64,000 bases of DNA from Piezodorus guildinii. Lineage: Eukaryota; Arthropoda; Insecta; Hemiptera; Pentatomidae. The stretch covers positions 139,576,951-139,640,950 of the forward strand of contig CM041292.1 in assembly GCA_023052935.1 (NCBI GenBank), given 5' to 3'. Of this stretch, positions 9,846 to 20,948 are shown in pieces. Positions within the stretch are counted from its first letter, which is position 1, and the number at the start of each line of letters is the position of its first letter. The translations under genes and the position numbers were made by a program. Under the pieces are notes generated by a model that was given only the letters and a program-made list of their open reading frames with translations, was not told where the DNA came from and did not search any database.

Positions 9846-10563
9846 TTCACAAGTATAGATACCTTTTCTAAACGCCTTTTCGCTAGATTGACAGATGCTT
9901 GTAATTCAACAAAGTTTCTGAAGTTGTTATAGAATATTTAGAATTATATCCGTCTCCGGATCGCATAAAAATGGATAACGGTCGAGAGTACAAAAATAAT
10001 TTAGTAGAAAATTTACTTCGTTCCCAAGGCATTGAACCTTATTACGTTACTCCTAACCATCCCAACTCCCTAGGACTCCTTAATAGAACACATTCAACAC
10101 TAATTGAAATATTACAGAATTTACATGAATCTCAATCCAATATAAAATTAAAAAAGATACTAAGCCTTGCAGTAATTGCATTTAATAATAGTCTAAATCA
10201 ACAATTAAAATTAACCCCTAATGAAATCATTTTTGGAACTATCAAAGAAAAAATCAATACAGCTCCTATAACAGAAAAACTTGTTGAACAATACCATAAT
10301 AATCTTAAACTACTTCATGAACAAATCAAAACAATAAATAAATAAAGAAAAACAAACCCGAACAGAAGCACTTAATCAAAACCGGGAAGATCCAAACATT
10401 CCTGATAATACCTATGCTAGAGCGCGAACTAAAAATAAAAACGATAACCCCTTTAAACCAGTATACAAAATGAAAGACAAGAATAAAGAAATATTAGTTC
10501 ATTCTGACAATATTCAAAGACAGCGTAAAACAAATAGGAATAAAACACAACCTCACACATCAT
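9846..10563 (+). pseudogene. Integrase remnant (DDE core and C-terminus)
   Basis: The retroviral integrase core is recognisable but broken. The first catalytic Asp is in SIDTFSKRLFARLTDA (about 9855-9900), followed by a frame change near 9920. The second Asp is in KMDNGREY (9968-9990). The position where the catalytic Glu belongs reads LLNRTHSTL instead of the usual V-E-R-x-H, so the Glu is replaced by Asn. The spacing from the second Asp is as expected for DD35E. A stop and frame change near 10343 separate the C-terminal region (KMKDKNKEILVHSDN, then a basic tail). With these lesions the protein should not catalyse integration. Confidence 0.8.
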
Positions 10564-11664
10564 ATGTTTCAGATAATGAAGGTGATGGTAGTGATACTTC
10601 TTCTATGGATATCTCCTAATATTTCAGCATACGAAATAACAGACTTAACTCACGCACCAGGTATAACTGCAATAAAAATGCCTTCAGCATTTACATTAGA
10701 CAAATATCACACTTTAATTCACTATATAAATTTCACCCACTTGAAAGATGAATTGACATTAGCAGAACAAAATTTGGAATCTTTCAAGAGTAGTTCTACT
10801 TTCGACACAGTAAATAGACAATTACAATTCGCAAAATCTAAAATTGAATCCTTAATTAGTATGCCACAAACTAACAGACATAAACGAGGACTTATAAACG
10901 GTATAGGAACCGCCATTAAATGGATCACTGGCAATCTAGATGCCTCCGATAAGGAACATTATGATCAAATTATTTCAAAATTAGAAAAGAATTCTTATCA
11001 CATAGAACATAATGTCGAACAAGAAATTTTGTACAACAAAAAATTAATTGAAACCTTTAGAAACGATATATTAATATTAAATAAAAATAATGAGCGTGCC
11101 GCAAAATTAATCAATTCTTTGGACATGGCAACAATAACTGCTCACTTGAACGAACTGTATTCTATTATTAACTATATCACTTTGAGAACACTAGATATTG
11201 AAAACTCTCTGGAATTTTGCGAATTAGGAGTATTACACTCTAGCATGTTAACCCAAGCTGACATATCATATTTACTAAAACGTAACATATCTTTAATTTC
11301 AACTGATTTGGAAACACTGTGGCAAATCAGCAAAACTAGATGTTCAATTAAAAATAATATAATTCACTACTTTATATCAATTCCTTTGAAAACTAAAACG
11401 TATAGTACTATGTATCTTCTTCCAATTCCTGTATTACACAACAGAACATTTGTAACAACTTTAACACCTAATAAACTTGTATTATTAAATAAGAATAAAA
11501 CTTTTACAGGTAACTGTACTTATATTAACTCTTATTATTATTGTATAAATGTTAAAGAAACCAACAATAATTGTACAAAAAATCTACTAACAAATAGTTT
11601 TAAAAATTGTATTACATCTAGTATTAAGGTCAATTCTTTTATTAGATATAGATTATTACCTTAG
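10564..11664 (+). pseudogene. env: Env of errantivirus-like element (F-type), main part
   Basis: This 366-residue frame overlaps the end of pol, as errantivirus env does. It has a hydrophobic N-terminal signal sequence (residues about 5-22) and a furin-type site RHKR ending at 10887. A glycine-rich fusion-peptide-like run follows (GLINGIGTAIKW). Beyond it are a long heptad-like helical segment and several N-glycosylation sequons in the last third. This layout matches the baculovirus F-protein type Env of errantiviruses, which acts in membrane fusion. The frame ends before a transmembrane segment; that part continues in another frame (11759-12103). The gene is therefore broken as it stands, unless splicing or an assembly error explains the shift. 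Confidence 0.8.
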
Positions 11665-12103
11665 TTTTAATATAAGCTATGTAACTTTAGAAGATAAGGC
11701 TTCCCATCCCATTTTTTTACCTCTAACTGCCTTAATTAAACTAAAACAAAATGAAACTTTGTTACAATGCCCTAGACCTAATACTGTAGTAATAGATTCA
11801 AAGATTATTAAGTTAGAAAATACTATTAGTAACCCTGTACTCTTAAACATGTCATTTGATGTACTTGAACTACCACCTAATCAATCTGTTACCCTAGAAG
11901 ACTTAGATTATATCTCCTTTATAGAAACTGATTATTACTTGTATGTCCTTAGCTTTATTATTTTATATCTTTTCATGTATAATATCTATATTGTTATCCT
12001 TACTCATTGTAAATGTACCTCAAGGGCTCAACCATTGGTCAACAACATAGAACATGTCCAGCTACCTCAAATATTTAATCCTTGGACTTTGCCTAAAAAT
12101 TAA
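11665..12103 (+). pseudogene. env: Env C-terminal part with transmembrane anchor, in a different frame
   Basis: An open frame (ATG at 11759; similar coding-like sequence begins earlier, near 11690) encodes the remaining ectodomain, with LELPPNQSVTLEDLD. It is followed by a strongly hydrophobic segment at residues 60-81 of the ATG-initiated frame and a short cytoplasmic tail ending PWTLPKN. This is what the upstream env frame lacks. The two parts are in frames 1 and 2, so at least one indel separates them. The stop is about 34 bases before the 3' LTR. Confidence 0.7.
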
Positions 12104-12126
12104 TGCTCTCCGGAGTTTCGCATCTT

Positions 12127-12137
12127 GAGAAGGGAGG
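12127..12137 (+). other. Polypurine tract
   Basis: GAGAAGGGAGG immediately precedes the AGTTAAGG start of the 3' LTR. It is the expected plus-strand primer site for reverse transcription. Confidence 0.85.
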
Positions 12138-12365
12138 AGTTAAGGTACAAAACCCTACATCCCTGAATCAGCACTTTCCCCCTCCTTCTAGTATTGTATA
12201 AATATCCCTTCTAGAGATGTAACCATTCATTCTAGCCACTCTAGCCATTCAAGTAGATCTAGTTAGTAGTTTAGTTCTTTGTAAATAGTAGTGTAGTGCT
12301 TGTAACAGTTTGTTTTTACCAATAAAGTTTTTTTTAAGTTCATCGAGCGGTTAAGTTCTTTATCT
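12138..12365 (+). repeat. 3' LTR of errantivirus-like retrotransposon
   Basis: This is the 228-bp partner of the 5' LTR at 6342-6569, with no mismatch seen by eye. It contains the same TATAAATA and AATAAA. The right flank is a different repeat (E at 12366), whereas the left flank is an HLE fragment. Confidence 0.9.
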
Positions 12366-12546
12366 GACCCTAGGGTATGGCAGACCTATCCTCTATAAAG
12401 CGGTAACCAAAAAAAGTGGGGAAAAAACCTGGCGGCTGTGCGTGACCATGGCCTAATCACCTCATTGTACAGCCGTTGGCATTAGAAACACGAATCTCTA
12501 TGTGTACTGAGCTCAAGACCCTTCACAGGTTGTAGTTGTACAGAAA
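12366..12546 (+). repeat. Interspersed repeat E, copy 1
   Basis: This shares GGGGTAT/GGGTAT..ACCTA, CCTGGC-GCTG-GCGTGA, AAGGCCTAATCACCT (here ATGGCCTAATCACCT) and GGCCGTTGGC-type blocks with 30520-30695, in the same orientation. It has moderate GC content compared with its surroundings. There is no coding potential and no RNA polymerase III boxes that I can identify. Family unknown. Confidence 0.65.
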
Positions 12547-12552
12547 AGAAAG

Positions 12553-12668
12553 TATATTTATTTTAACGTCTCTTTATGCTACTATGGCTAATCGGACGAT
12601 GCTACAGTGGGAGTTCTAAATTTTGCCTATCCAGGTTTTATTAGGATAGGGATCTTTAACGAGTACCA
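12553..12668 (-). mobile_element. SINE-A, 5'-truncated copy
   Basis: Starting at TTTAACGTCTCTTTATGCTA, this matches the 3' half of the tRNA-derived SINE at 37137-37421 (GGCTAATCGGACGATGCTAC, then GGATAGGGATCTTTAACGAG). The tRNA-like head is missing, as expected for a 5'-truncated retroposed copy. Confidence 0.75.
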
Positions 12669-12699
12669 TTTGACTCTTCGCGATGCTATCAACTCAATT

Positions 12700-13225
12700 A
12701 TATTCACAGGGTATTAGCTCCGCAATTCCGCGTTGTGCAACCTTCTTAACTCCCCAGTGGCCTCATCTCTCTTCGGACCAAATATTTTAAGAATTTTACT
12801 TATTTCGAAAACCTTAAGCCGTTGTTCATCCTTCAAGGTAAGCGGCCACGTTTCACATCCCTAAAGGATCGTCGGAAGGATAATAGTTTTATAAATTCTA
12901 ATTTTAAAGTTTTTAGACAGAAGCCGCGAGCCAAGTAATTTAGCAACTGAATAATAACACGCATTTCCCGCCTTTAACCGGGCCTTATTTCCTCCTGGAT
13001 TTCAATTTTTCTTGTTATAATTGAACCTAAATACTTAAATTTCTCAACATGTTTAAAAGTATGTCCTGATATATCAATATCACTAAGATCGTCACCGTTT
13101 CTACAACTTATCTATATTTCGTCTTACCGGTATTTATTTCGAGTCCTATTTCTTTACCGGTTTTTATTAACGCAATTGAATTTAGTTGTATAGTTTCCAT
13201 TTCTTCACTTAATTATTACACTTGA
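12700..13225 (-). pseudogene. RTE-like non-LTR RT, C-terminal fragment
   Basis: Read on the minus strand in shifting frames: KTGKEIGLEINTGKTKY, then VEKFKYLGSII, RARLKAGNACYYSV, LLSKNFKIRIYKTIILP, ETWPLTLKDEQRL, and a GPKRDEATGELRRLHNAELR-type end. This order (thumb, YLG, KxxxYKTxxxPxxxxGxETW, FGP..RRxxNxEL) is characteristic of the common arthropod endonuclease-RT retroelements. The catalytic YADD part is missing and there are several stops. It is a dead fragment. Confidence 0.75.
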
Positions 13226-13816
13226 GTTTCCATTAATTAAAAATATTTTCATATCTGTGATTTTGAAGAGACCCCTGAAATGTGAAATAACTGATTGTAT
13301 GAGAAGGCTGCTTACCGTGTGTGATCACTAAGGACTGCGGGGGACCATACGGAAGTAAGTAGCTTCCATCAAAGTCAGGAAGCTTTGGGTTTACCAAGAT
13401 GATGATGGATTGTCGGCGCCGTTGATCGAACCTAACCTCCCTTCTAATTACGGAAACTTCCTGTCGTGGTTGGCCCACTTACACTTTCTCAAAATCTTTT
13501 TTTTGTTTCTTGTACAAAAACGTTTACATTTTTATCACCAAATAAAGAAATCGTATAATGATTACTAAAATGGTTCTAAATCGTTCCTAAATTAATTTTA
13601 AAATTTTATTTGAGTTTTCATTTCGAATCTTTTCACCATCTTCAGGACTCACTATAATATATTAAAATAAACTATAATTATCATTACATAAAAATCAACA
13701 CTATCTAAAAACATTTAATGTTAGAACATTCACTTATGTTACATAAAGGGACTTTTTCCTATACAAAAAACAACAATGGTTTCTTTTATCTATAAAAGTA
13801 ATATATAATAGGTATG
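13226..13816. other. Spacer, nothing firm recognised
   Basis: A minus-strand open frame of 81 codons (13233-13478) has slightly raised GC content but no recognisable motif. It could be non-coding sequence of the adjacent retroelement. I call no gene. Confidence 0.35.
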
Positions 13817-15476
13817 GGTCAATCCTATTCGAATCGTCCAGATTTTGCCACTCGACACTATTGATTTTCTGACCAGTTATTCTCTATCCTTTCGTGAATA
13901 TATTAAGCCAATATTTTTAGTTTTGCAACCGTTTTAAGTCAGCTTCACGGGCAAAAACATGTGATGGAAAAACTTTTCTAATTCCTGTAAGTTTTTTAAT
14001 ATAAATTAAAACAAAAATTCTTTAAAAAAGTTCGAAAATGAATAAAAAACGAGATTTTTAAGAGATAAAAGGTTAATGAGACTAAGCTGGTTCCGGAGTT
14101 ATAAAACTCTCTTCACTGTTAAAATAACGTTTTCTTTAAAAAATATTAACTCCGTTAATTTTGCATATTTAAGAACCAAATAAAACTATAATGATAATGA
14201 GAGTATTTTATAAAATTTGGTCCTTACAAAACACACCTAAGTAGCCAAGAAAATGGTTTAAAAAAATCACGAAAAATTACATGAGCTGAAACTTTTGGCG
14301 CGCTATGACAAGGGAGGTTAGAAATGATTTTCATGGTTAATTATTTTTCGTCATATAGCCCTATCATTGCACTACTTGTTTTAGAAATTTTGATCGAGTA
14401 AGCTATAACTTTTTTGTAATATAAATTTTCAAAGTAGGTTTTTTTCTAGCTTAGAAATATTTATAGTAAAATATCTCAGAAAGGACTGAGTGAAAATGAT
14501 ACAACTCATACAGATTATACTTCTATATAATAAGTACGATAGAATAAAATTTAGTGGCTGAGACTCAACTGGTTCTAGTGTTATTAATTTGATTTGTTTT
14601 ATAGGTGGTTGATGAGATAAGAGACACTCTGGCAAGTAAAATTTGTTGTATTATATTTCCAAAACAAACTGGGTCACAGCCACCAAATTTTATTCTATCG
14701 TAATTAATATATAGAGGTATAATATGTATGAGTTATATAATTTTTCACTCAGTCTTTTTAGAGATATTTTCTGTAATATTGCTTAGCTGGAAAAAAATCC
14801 ACTTTGAATATTTATATTTGAAAAAGGATATAGCTTACACGATCAAATTTCTTCAACAAGTAGTGCTATAATAAGGCTATATAAGGAAAAATCAAGTGTG
14901 AAAATCATTTCTAACATCCTTGTCACAGCGTGCCAAAGGTTTGCAGTTGATTAATTTTTCGTGATTTTTTAAAAAAAATTCTTGGCTACTTAGGTGATGT
15001 TTTGTAAGGACCAAAATTTTATAAATACTCTCATTATCATTATAGTTTTTGTTTGGTTCTTAAATATGCAAAATTACCTGAGTTAATATTTTTTAAAGAA
15101 AATGTTATTTTAACATTTAAGAGAGTTTTATAACTCAGCGAAGTTACCAAACCTTTTATATTTTGATTTTTAAACAACTTTCTTCACTATTTAGGCAATA
15201 CGTTGTGAGGACAAAAAATACAAAGCATGTCCTTAGCTTATTGTCAATTTTGGTTTTGATTCGATATCTAAAAAATTAAAGGAATTAGAAAGGTTTTCCC
15301 ATCACATGTTTTCGCCCTTGAATCTGACTTAAACGGCTGCAACACTAAAAGTATTGGACGAATTTTTTTTATTTATGGTTTTATATTCATGAAAGAATAG
15401 AGAATAACTGGTCAAAAAATCACGAAAATAAAAAATGTCGAGCCGCAAGGTCTGGACGATTTCGAATGGATTGACC
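13817..15476. mobile_element. Giant foldback element FB1 (about 0.8-kb inverted arms)
   Basis: The whole 1.66-kb stretch is an imperfect palindrome. Left arm 13817-14580 pairs with right arm 14660-15476 around a roughly 80-base loop. Matching landmarks are GGTCAATCCTATTCGAATCG with its complement at 15450-15476; CACGGGCAAAAACATGTGATGG (left) with the CATCACATGTTTTCGCCC complement (right); TTGGCGCGCTATGACAAGG (left) with CCTTGTCACAGCGTGCCAAA (right); and CGATAGAATAAAATTTAGTGG flanking the loop. Arms differ by point changes and an indel of about 100 bases. There is no coding potential. This is a foldback/large-TIR DNA element; I cannot assign a superfamily. Confidence 0.85.
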
Positions 15477-17274
15477 GATATTTATCCATCACCGATCCAT
15501 CCACCGTAGATTCATAGTTCCTAGATTCGTTGTGTAAATACTAACCCGCTAACGTAATTTTATTTTTTTAATTCCATTTTGTATTAATCCAAGGATTTTT
15601 AATTTTTTTTCATGAATCGGAAATAAAGTTTTTTTATCGTGAATTTATTTTTCGTTTCAAAATTAAACTTAGTTATTTTTGTTTCCGTTCAATTTATTAT
15701 TTTTATTTTAATATCACCCTATTTTTTTTTAATTAAACATTTAATTGCTCAGAAACCAGCTTATTTTGACACGGAGTCGAGTTTACGTTAACCCATATAT
15801 GTTTTTGTTACAACGCCGCTCACCCACGAGTTGTAATAGCTGAACGTCGAATCATTAAAGCTAATTGGCTTTGTTGTTGCATTCTACAATATTGCGTTCT
15901 ATCAAGGTTTTTCGAAATAAGATATTTTCATTCTATAGAACTTAGATCAGAAAGTCGTGCTTCTTCCGTTTTAGTCTCCTCCTCCTAATATATGTATGCT
16001 CTTGAGCTACTGTTTTCACGATTATACTTTTTTTAAATATATTTTAACAAAAAAAAAAAAAATACAATTAAAGGAAAGAGATTTCGCTGAAAGAATGAAG
16101 AGAAGTCATGGTGTAACCGTTGGTTTCTTAATAATTTTTCAATTCAAGTTATAAAATTCCGGCATAGTACAGTCCTGTAAGATCAAAGAACCTATTAAAC
16201 CATTTACTTCAGATAGTTTAGACCTATGATTGAAAACAGTCCTAGACTTTATGGTTTTCCAAAGGACAGAGTTATAGAAAGTAGATATGATCCAAGGCAG
16301 TATATTTGCCGGGAACTGGGAGGGGTAAGCCCCAAGTTTACCGTGGCTTAGGGTGCTACAACTTACCATCCAGTCAGCATAACTCTGACTTCCTTTCAGA
16401 CCATAAATCCAGGTTTATAGGCCGCTGCCATATTCTCAATCTTCTTTCCAACATCTTAGATACCTCTAACGTTATTTATTGGTGAATAGACATTCTAGTC
16501 CTTTGCTCAGCGTGATATTTAAGAAGAAAACAAGTTTGTTTTAAAATTATAACATAAATTTTAGAGGTATTAGATAGTCAACTTAATTAGAAAAAAACAA
16601 TGTCTTTCGATGTAAAACATGTCATATAATAGGAGTAGTAGTAAATATGTAAACCATTGAAATATTTAAGAAAAAACATTATAGATATAAGAATTAGAAA
16701 TTAATAAAGAGTGGAGAAAAAACCAATCAACTAATTTGTTGTTTTAATTAATAACACCTATTTTTACATTATATTCAGATTTTCTCATGAAAACCGAATA
16801 GGATTTTTATTTAAATAAATTATTATACCTTTTTCTACCAAGCTGATAATGCTGGATACGATTTATTATTAATCTTTGTAAATATTTATATTCATCGTTG
16901 TGGTGATAAGATTATTAGCTATCTATAAAGTAAATTCTTGTATATAACATATTTATGTAGTGTTTTTAAGGTTCCATCTAAATAGCTTATTTAACAAAAC
17001 ATAAAAATCTAAATTATTTATGAAGAAAAACATTTGGTATTATTGAATATTGTACACATTATTCTGCTTGGGTAGAAAGTTGGTGAAGAATAATCAGAGG
17101 TAGGCATTATTCTAATAATGTTGTATTGGACGATCAATGAAGAATAATTTTTAGTTAGTTGTTTGGATAATTATCATCGGTGAGATTACCACCCAATTTT
17201 ATAATACACCTCAAGTTATTCGTCATTTGTTTATTCGTTATTTGTTGTTTATCATTTGCTACCTTTTTTTTAAA
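15477..17274. other. AT-rich DNA without recognised features
   Basis: I find no conserved frame, no tRNA-like boxes and no match to the other repeats in the window. A slightly GC-richer piece at 16150-16400 has a 76-codon minus-strand frame with no motif. Confidence 0.4.
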
Positions 17275-18075
17275 AATCTGGTGTGCCCAACACACGACTT
17301 TCACTTACCTCCGATGGTAAAATCGGTTAAAGAATTTTCAAATACAGTTGGAGATGAAAATGAGAGAAACTAATAAAGAATTAATCAAATTGAATATCTA
17401 CTAATCATTTATATCAATTTAAGAATTTTTAAACAAATTTAGAAAATAAAATAAATTGTTAAAGAATTATTTACATGAAGTGACAATGGTTGACTGTGTG
17501 TATATATAAGAGAAGTTGGTTGAGGGTGCAGTCAATTTAACACACAATTAAGCGTAAACTTAATTTATTGGTGCCCAAAAAAAAAAAAAAAAAAAATATA
17601 TCATATTATCATCTAAAACAATCAGTTAGTTTTGTCGGCTTATCACCCCTCTTTAATAACTTTTACAACCTTGTGTATGAGATAATATTTCATCTAAAAG
17701 CTTTTCAACGGTATTTTATACAAATATATTACTGTTCTTATGTTCAAAAACCAAAATTAAATTAAAAATATATTTTTGCATTTTCCTCCTTTAGGTAGAT
17801 ATCGAATTCGTTCAAATTTTATATTTAGGTTTTTTTTTTATCAATTATAACATGATAATATGGTGAATTTTATAGAATTTAGAAAATTAAGGGCACTTTA
17901 GAGGATGAAAAGTTAAAATATAGGTATTTATGCCCTGTCAAACCACACACAGACCTTTTTCCGGGACTTAGCTATCTGGACTCAGGGGACCCTAAAACGT
18001 TTATTTCCGTTGAAAACTGGAATTCGAAAATTTTCACGATCACAATACTTCATATAAAGGTAAGTGAAAGTAAAA
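17275..18075 (+). repeat. HLE repeat, nearly complete copy with an insertion
   Basis: The left end reads CTGGTGTGCCCAACACACGACTTTCACTTACCTCCG and the right end is CATAAAGGTAAGTGAAAGTAAAAATC-like. The 12-bp subterminal pair ACTTTCACTTAC / GTAAGTGAAAGT is present at both ends. A separate short element (17466-17574) interrupts it. Central blocks (TCAGTTAGTTTTGTCGGCTT, GATATCGAATTCGTTCAA, TTTCCGTTGAAAACTGGAAT) match other copies. Confidence 0.8.
17466..17590 (-). mobile_element. Short retroelement fragment ending at a predicted ribozyme cut site
   Basis: GAAGTGAC..TGGTTGACTGTGTGTATATAT through CTTAATTTATTGGTG matches 29835-29932. In that copy the sequence continues TC|GACGTTTCGGCC. Here it stops at GGTGCCC and is followed by a run of A. 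The break coincides, within a base or two, with the cleavage position predicted from the hammerhead-like core on the minus strand of the other copy. Confidence 0.55.
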
Positions 18076-18099
18076 ATCCATGAAAGTTGGAAAAATAAA

Positions 18100-19668
18100 A
18101 TCTAATCAAATTTAACTCTCTCCGCATTGAGTTAGTTGAATTGAATCTTTTTGTTCACAAACTTACAAAGAAACTTAACGATTTAGAAAATATATATCTC
18201 GCTTATTTAACATGCGGTACATTACAATAAATTACATTAATAACCATTTTGAATACAATAGAAAAAAAAAATCTGATGTTCATATAACACTAATCAAACG
18301 TAATGGTACGGTTTGTTTTTACTATTCTCCACTCTTACTAACTCGCGGTGTTCCACAAGGATCTTCACTCTCTCCGACTCTTTTCTCTTTATATATAAAT
18401 GATCTACCTGACTCTATCCATCATTCAAAATATCATTTATATGCCGATGATCTTCAGATCTATCTTTCCTTTTATCCCAGCGAGATGTTTGAGGCGATTC
18501 GTAAGATGCAGGAAGACATAGATAATATTAACGCATGGGCATTAAAGAATGATTTAAGACTGAACGTCGATAAAACTAAGGTCATAATTATAGGTTCCAA
18601 ACATCTCGTTAATTTCCTTCCTTATTATCCCTTAATATACCTTAACGGACTACCTATCCATTTCCATACTACCGTTAGAAATCTTGGTGTCATCTTTGAT
18701 CAAAACCTTTCTTGGAATAATCATGTATCCCATATCATTCGTAATTCCATCTCAACTCTTAAACTGTTCTCAAGATTGCGTGATTCACAGCCTTTCGATG
18801 TTCGTCGGCTCCTTGTTTCATCCCTTGTCTTCCCCCACTTCGATTACTGCTGCCTGGTGTTCGGTGGATTGTCTGGTGGACTCGAAATGAGACTGGAATG
18901 ACTTATAAAATGTTTCATTAGATTCATCTTCGGGGTCACTAGGCGCTCCAGCGTTTCTGACAGGTATGCCGAGTTGAAGTGGCTCAATCCTGTTTCCCGG
19001 CGAAAGTATTTCTTGGGAGTTTTTCTATTCCGTACTTTCAATACCAAAAATCCATCCTACATTCTTGACCTACTCATCCCTTGTTCATCGGTACATTCGT
19101 TTAATACAAGATCCCAGTCCGCTAACCTATATATTCCTTTTCATCAAACATCATCCTTTAAAAAATCATTTAGTTTGCGTGCCACATCGTTCGGGAATTC
19201 CATACCTACCTCTATACGCAAAGCACCTTCTTTAACCTCATTTAAAAGCAAACTGTTCCTTCATCTCCTCACCCATCCATTTACAGATTTATTGTAAACA
19301 AAACGGTAGAATAGTGGTCATGTCACATTCTAAAATGAGGACCACAACAAATATGTAAACAATGTTTTAGATATATATTCACCTTTCTCTTTCTTTCTTC
19401 TGTTTTTCTCGGTGACCTTATTATACCATAAGAAGCACAATAGTAATATATCTTCAGATACACATTAATGATTATATAATTATAAACATATATGCATACT
19501 AAGTAATCGTAGTTATTTATTTATTCTTATTTTTAAATAATATTATATCTTAAGTTTGTATTTCTTTTATGTTTTTGTTTTTGTGCCAGACACAAGCCAA
19601 AGTTTTGTACTTTTCTGTTATTCTTCGGGGACTGAAGGTCCCAGAATAAAATTTACTTTCTTTCTTTA
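18100..19668 (+). pseudogene. CR1/L2-like non-LTR retrotransposon, 5'-truncated
   Basis: The RT domain from motif 4 onward and the 3' end are present. TRGVPQGSSLSPTLFSLYIN is followed by the catalytic YADD (18440-18451), LRLNVDKTKVIIIG, then VRNLGVIFDQNLSWNNH. After a single TGA at 18899-18901 the same frame continues to 19297. The first part after it reads LIKCFIRFIFGVTRR, and the tail has FNTRSQSANLYIP, a FGNSIPTSIRK segment and FKSKLFLHL. The RS..L and LW/FG-N-xP..IR tail is typical of CR1/L2/Daphne-type elements. The TGA probably arose from CGA (Arg). The 3' UTR runs to about 19668, with a short hairpin (GGGGACTGAAGGTCCC) and a TTTC-rich terminus. Endonuclease and the first RT motifs are missing. 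Confidence 0.8.
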
Positions 19669-19844
19669 ACATCAATAATAATTTATTTTTACGTTTTATT
19701 CGCTCAAGCCTTGAAAACTCCAGAGATATTAAAGATTATCTGATAAGCAAAATTATGCATATTTCAAGATGATAGTTCCACTTTATTAATGTACATGGGA
19801 TGGTTTAAGTGATTGAGGAGAAATACTTGCTGAAACATATACTG

Positions 19845-20910
19845 TTCAGTCCATTTGAAATCCTCCAATTTTCATTAATTTCGCAGCTCGACATTTTTGA
19901 TTTTCCTGATTTTTTGACCAGTTATTATCTATCCTTTTGTGAATATAAAACAATAAATTAAAAAGAAATTTCTGGCCATTACTTTTAGTGTTGCAGCCAT
20001 TTTAACTAAGATTCGCGGGCGAAAACATGTTTTGGAAAAAACCTTTTAAATTCCGGAATTTTTTTAGATATCAGATCAAAATAAAAATTGACAATAAGCT
20101 AAGGACATGCTTTATATTTTTTGTTCCCACAACTAATTACCTAAAAAGTAAAGAAAGTTGTTTGAAAAATTATCGAAACGAGAATTTTAACGAGATAAAA
20201 GTATATAAAGGAAAAGAGACTCATTTTTAATTATTTTCTCTTTTATAGCTTGGTCATAGTATTTACTACTTGCTGTAAAAATATTGATCTTGAGAACATA
20301 TTCCTTTTTTGTATATGCCTTTTCAAAATTGGCAAAAATTCATTTTTCGCGGTGTTTATATAGAAACATCTTAACAGGGACTGAGTGAAAAACTATGAAA
20401 CTGATACAGATTACCTATCTTAAGATGTGTTTAAGTGATATAAATTCAGTCATTGAGGCTAAGCTGGTTCCGGAGTTAAAAAATTTTCTTCACTGTTAAA
20501 ATAACGTTTTCTTTAAAAAATATTAACTCCGTTAATTTTGCATATTTAAGAACGAAACAGAAACTAGAATGATGATGAGAGGATTTTATATAATTTTGGT
20601 CCTTACAACACATTACCTGAGTACCCAAGAAAATGATTACAAAAATGTACGAAAAATTACATCAACTGAAACCTTTGGCGCGCTATGACAAGGGAGATTA
20701 AAAATAATTCTCGCTCTTAATTTTTTTATTTATATAGCCTTGTGTATGTACTACTTGTTTTAGAAATTTTGATGGTGTAAGCTAAGTTAGCTTTATCAAT
20801 ATAAAGTTTCCAAGGGTTATTTTCCAGCTCAGTAAAATTTATAGTAAAATATCTAAAAAAAAAACTGGGTGACTGGACTGGGTGAAAAACAATGAAACCC
20901 TGACAGATTA

Positions 20911-20948
<38 letters not shown>

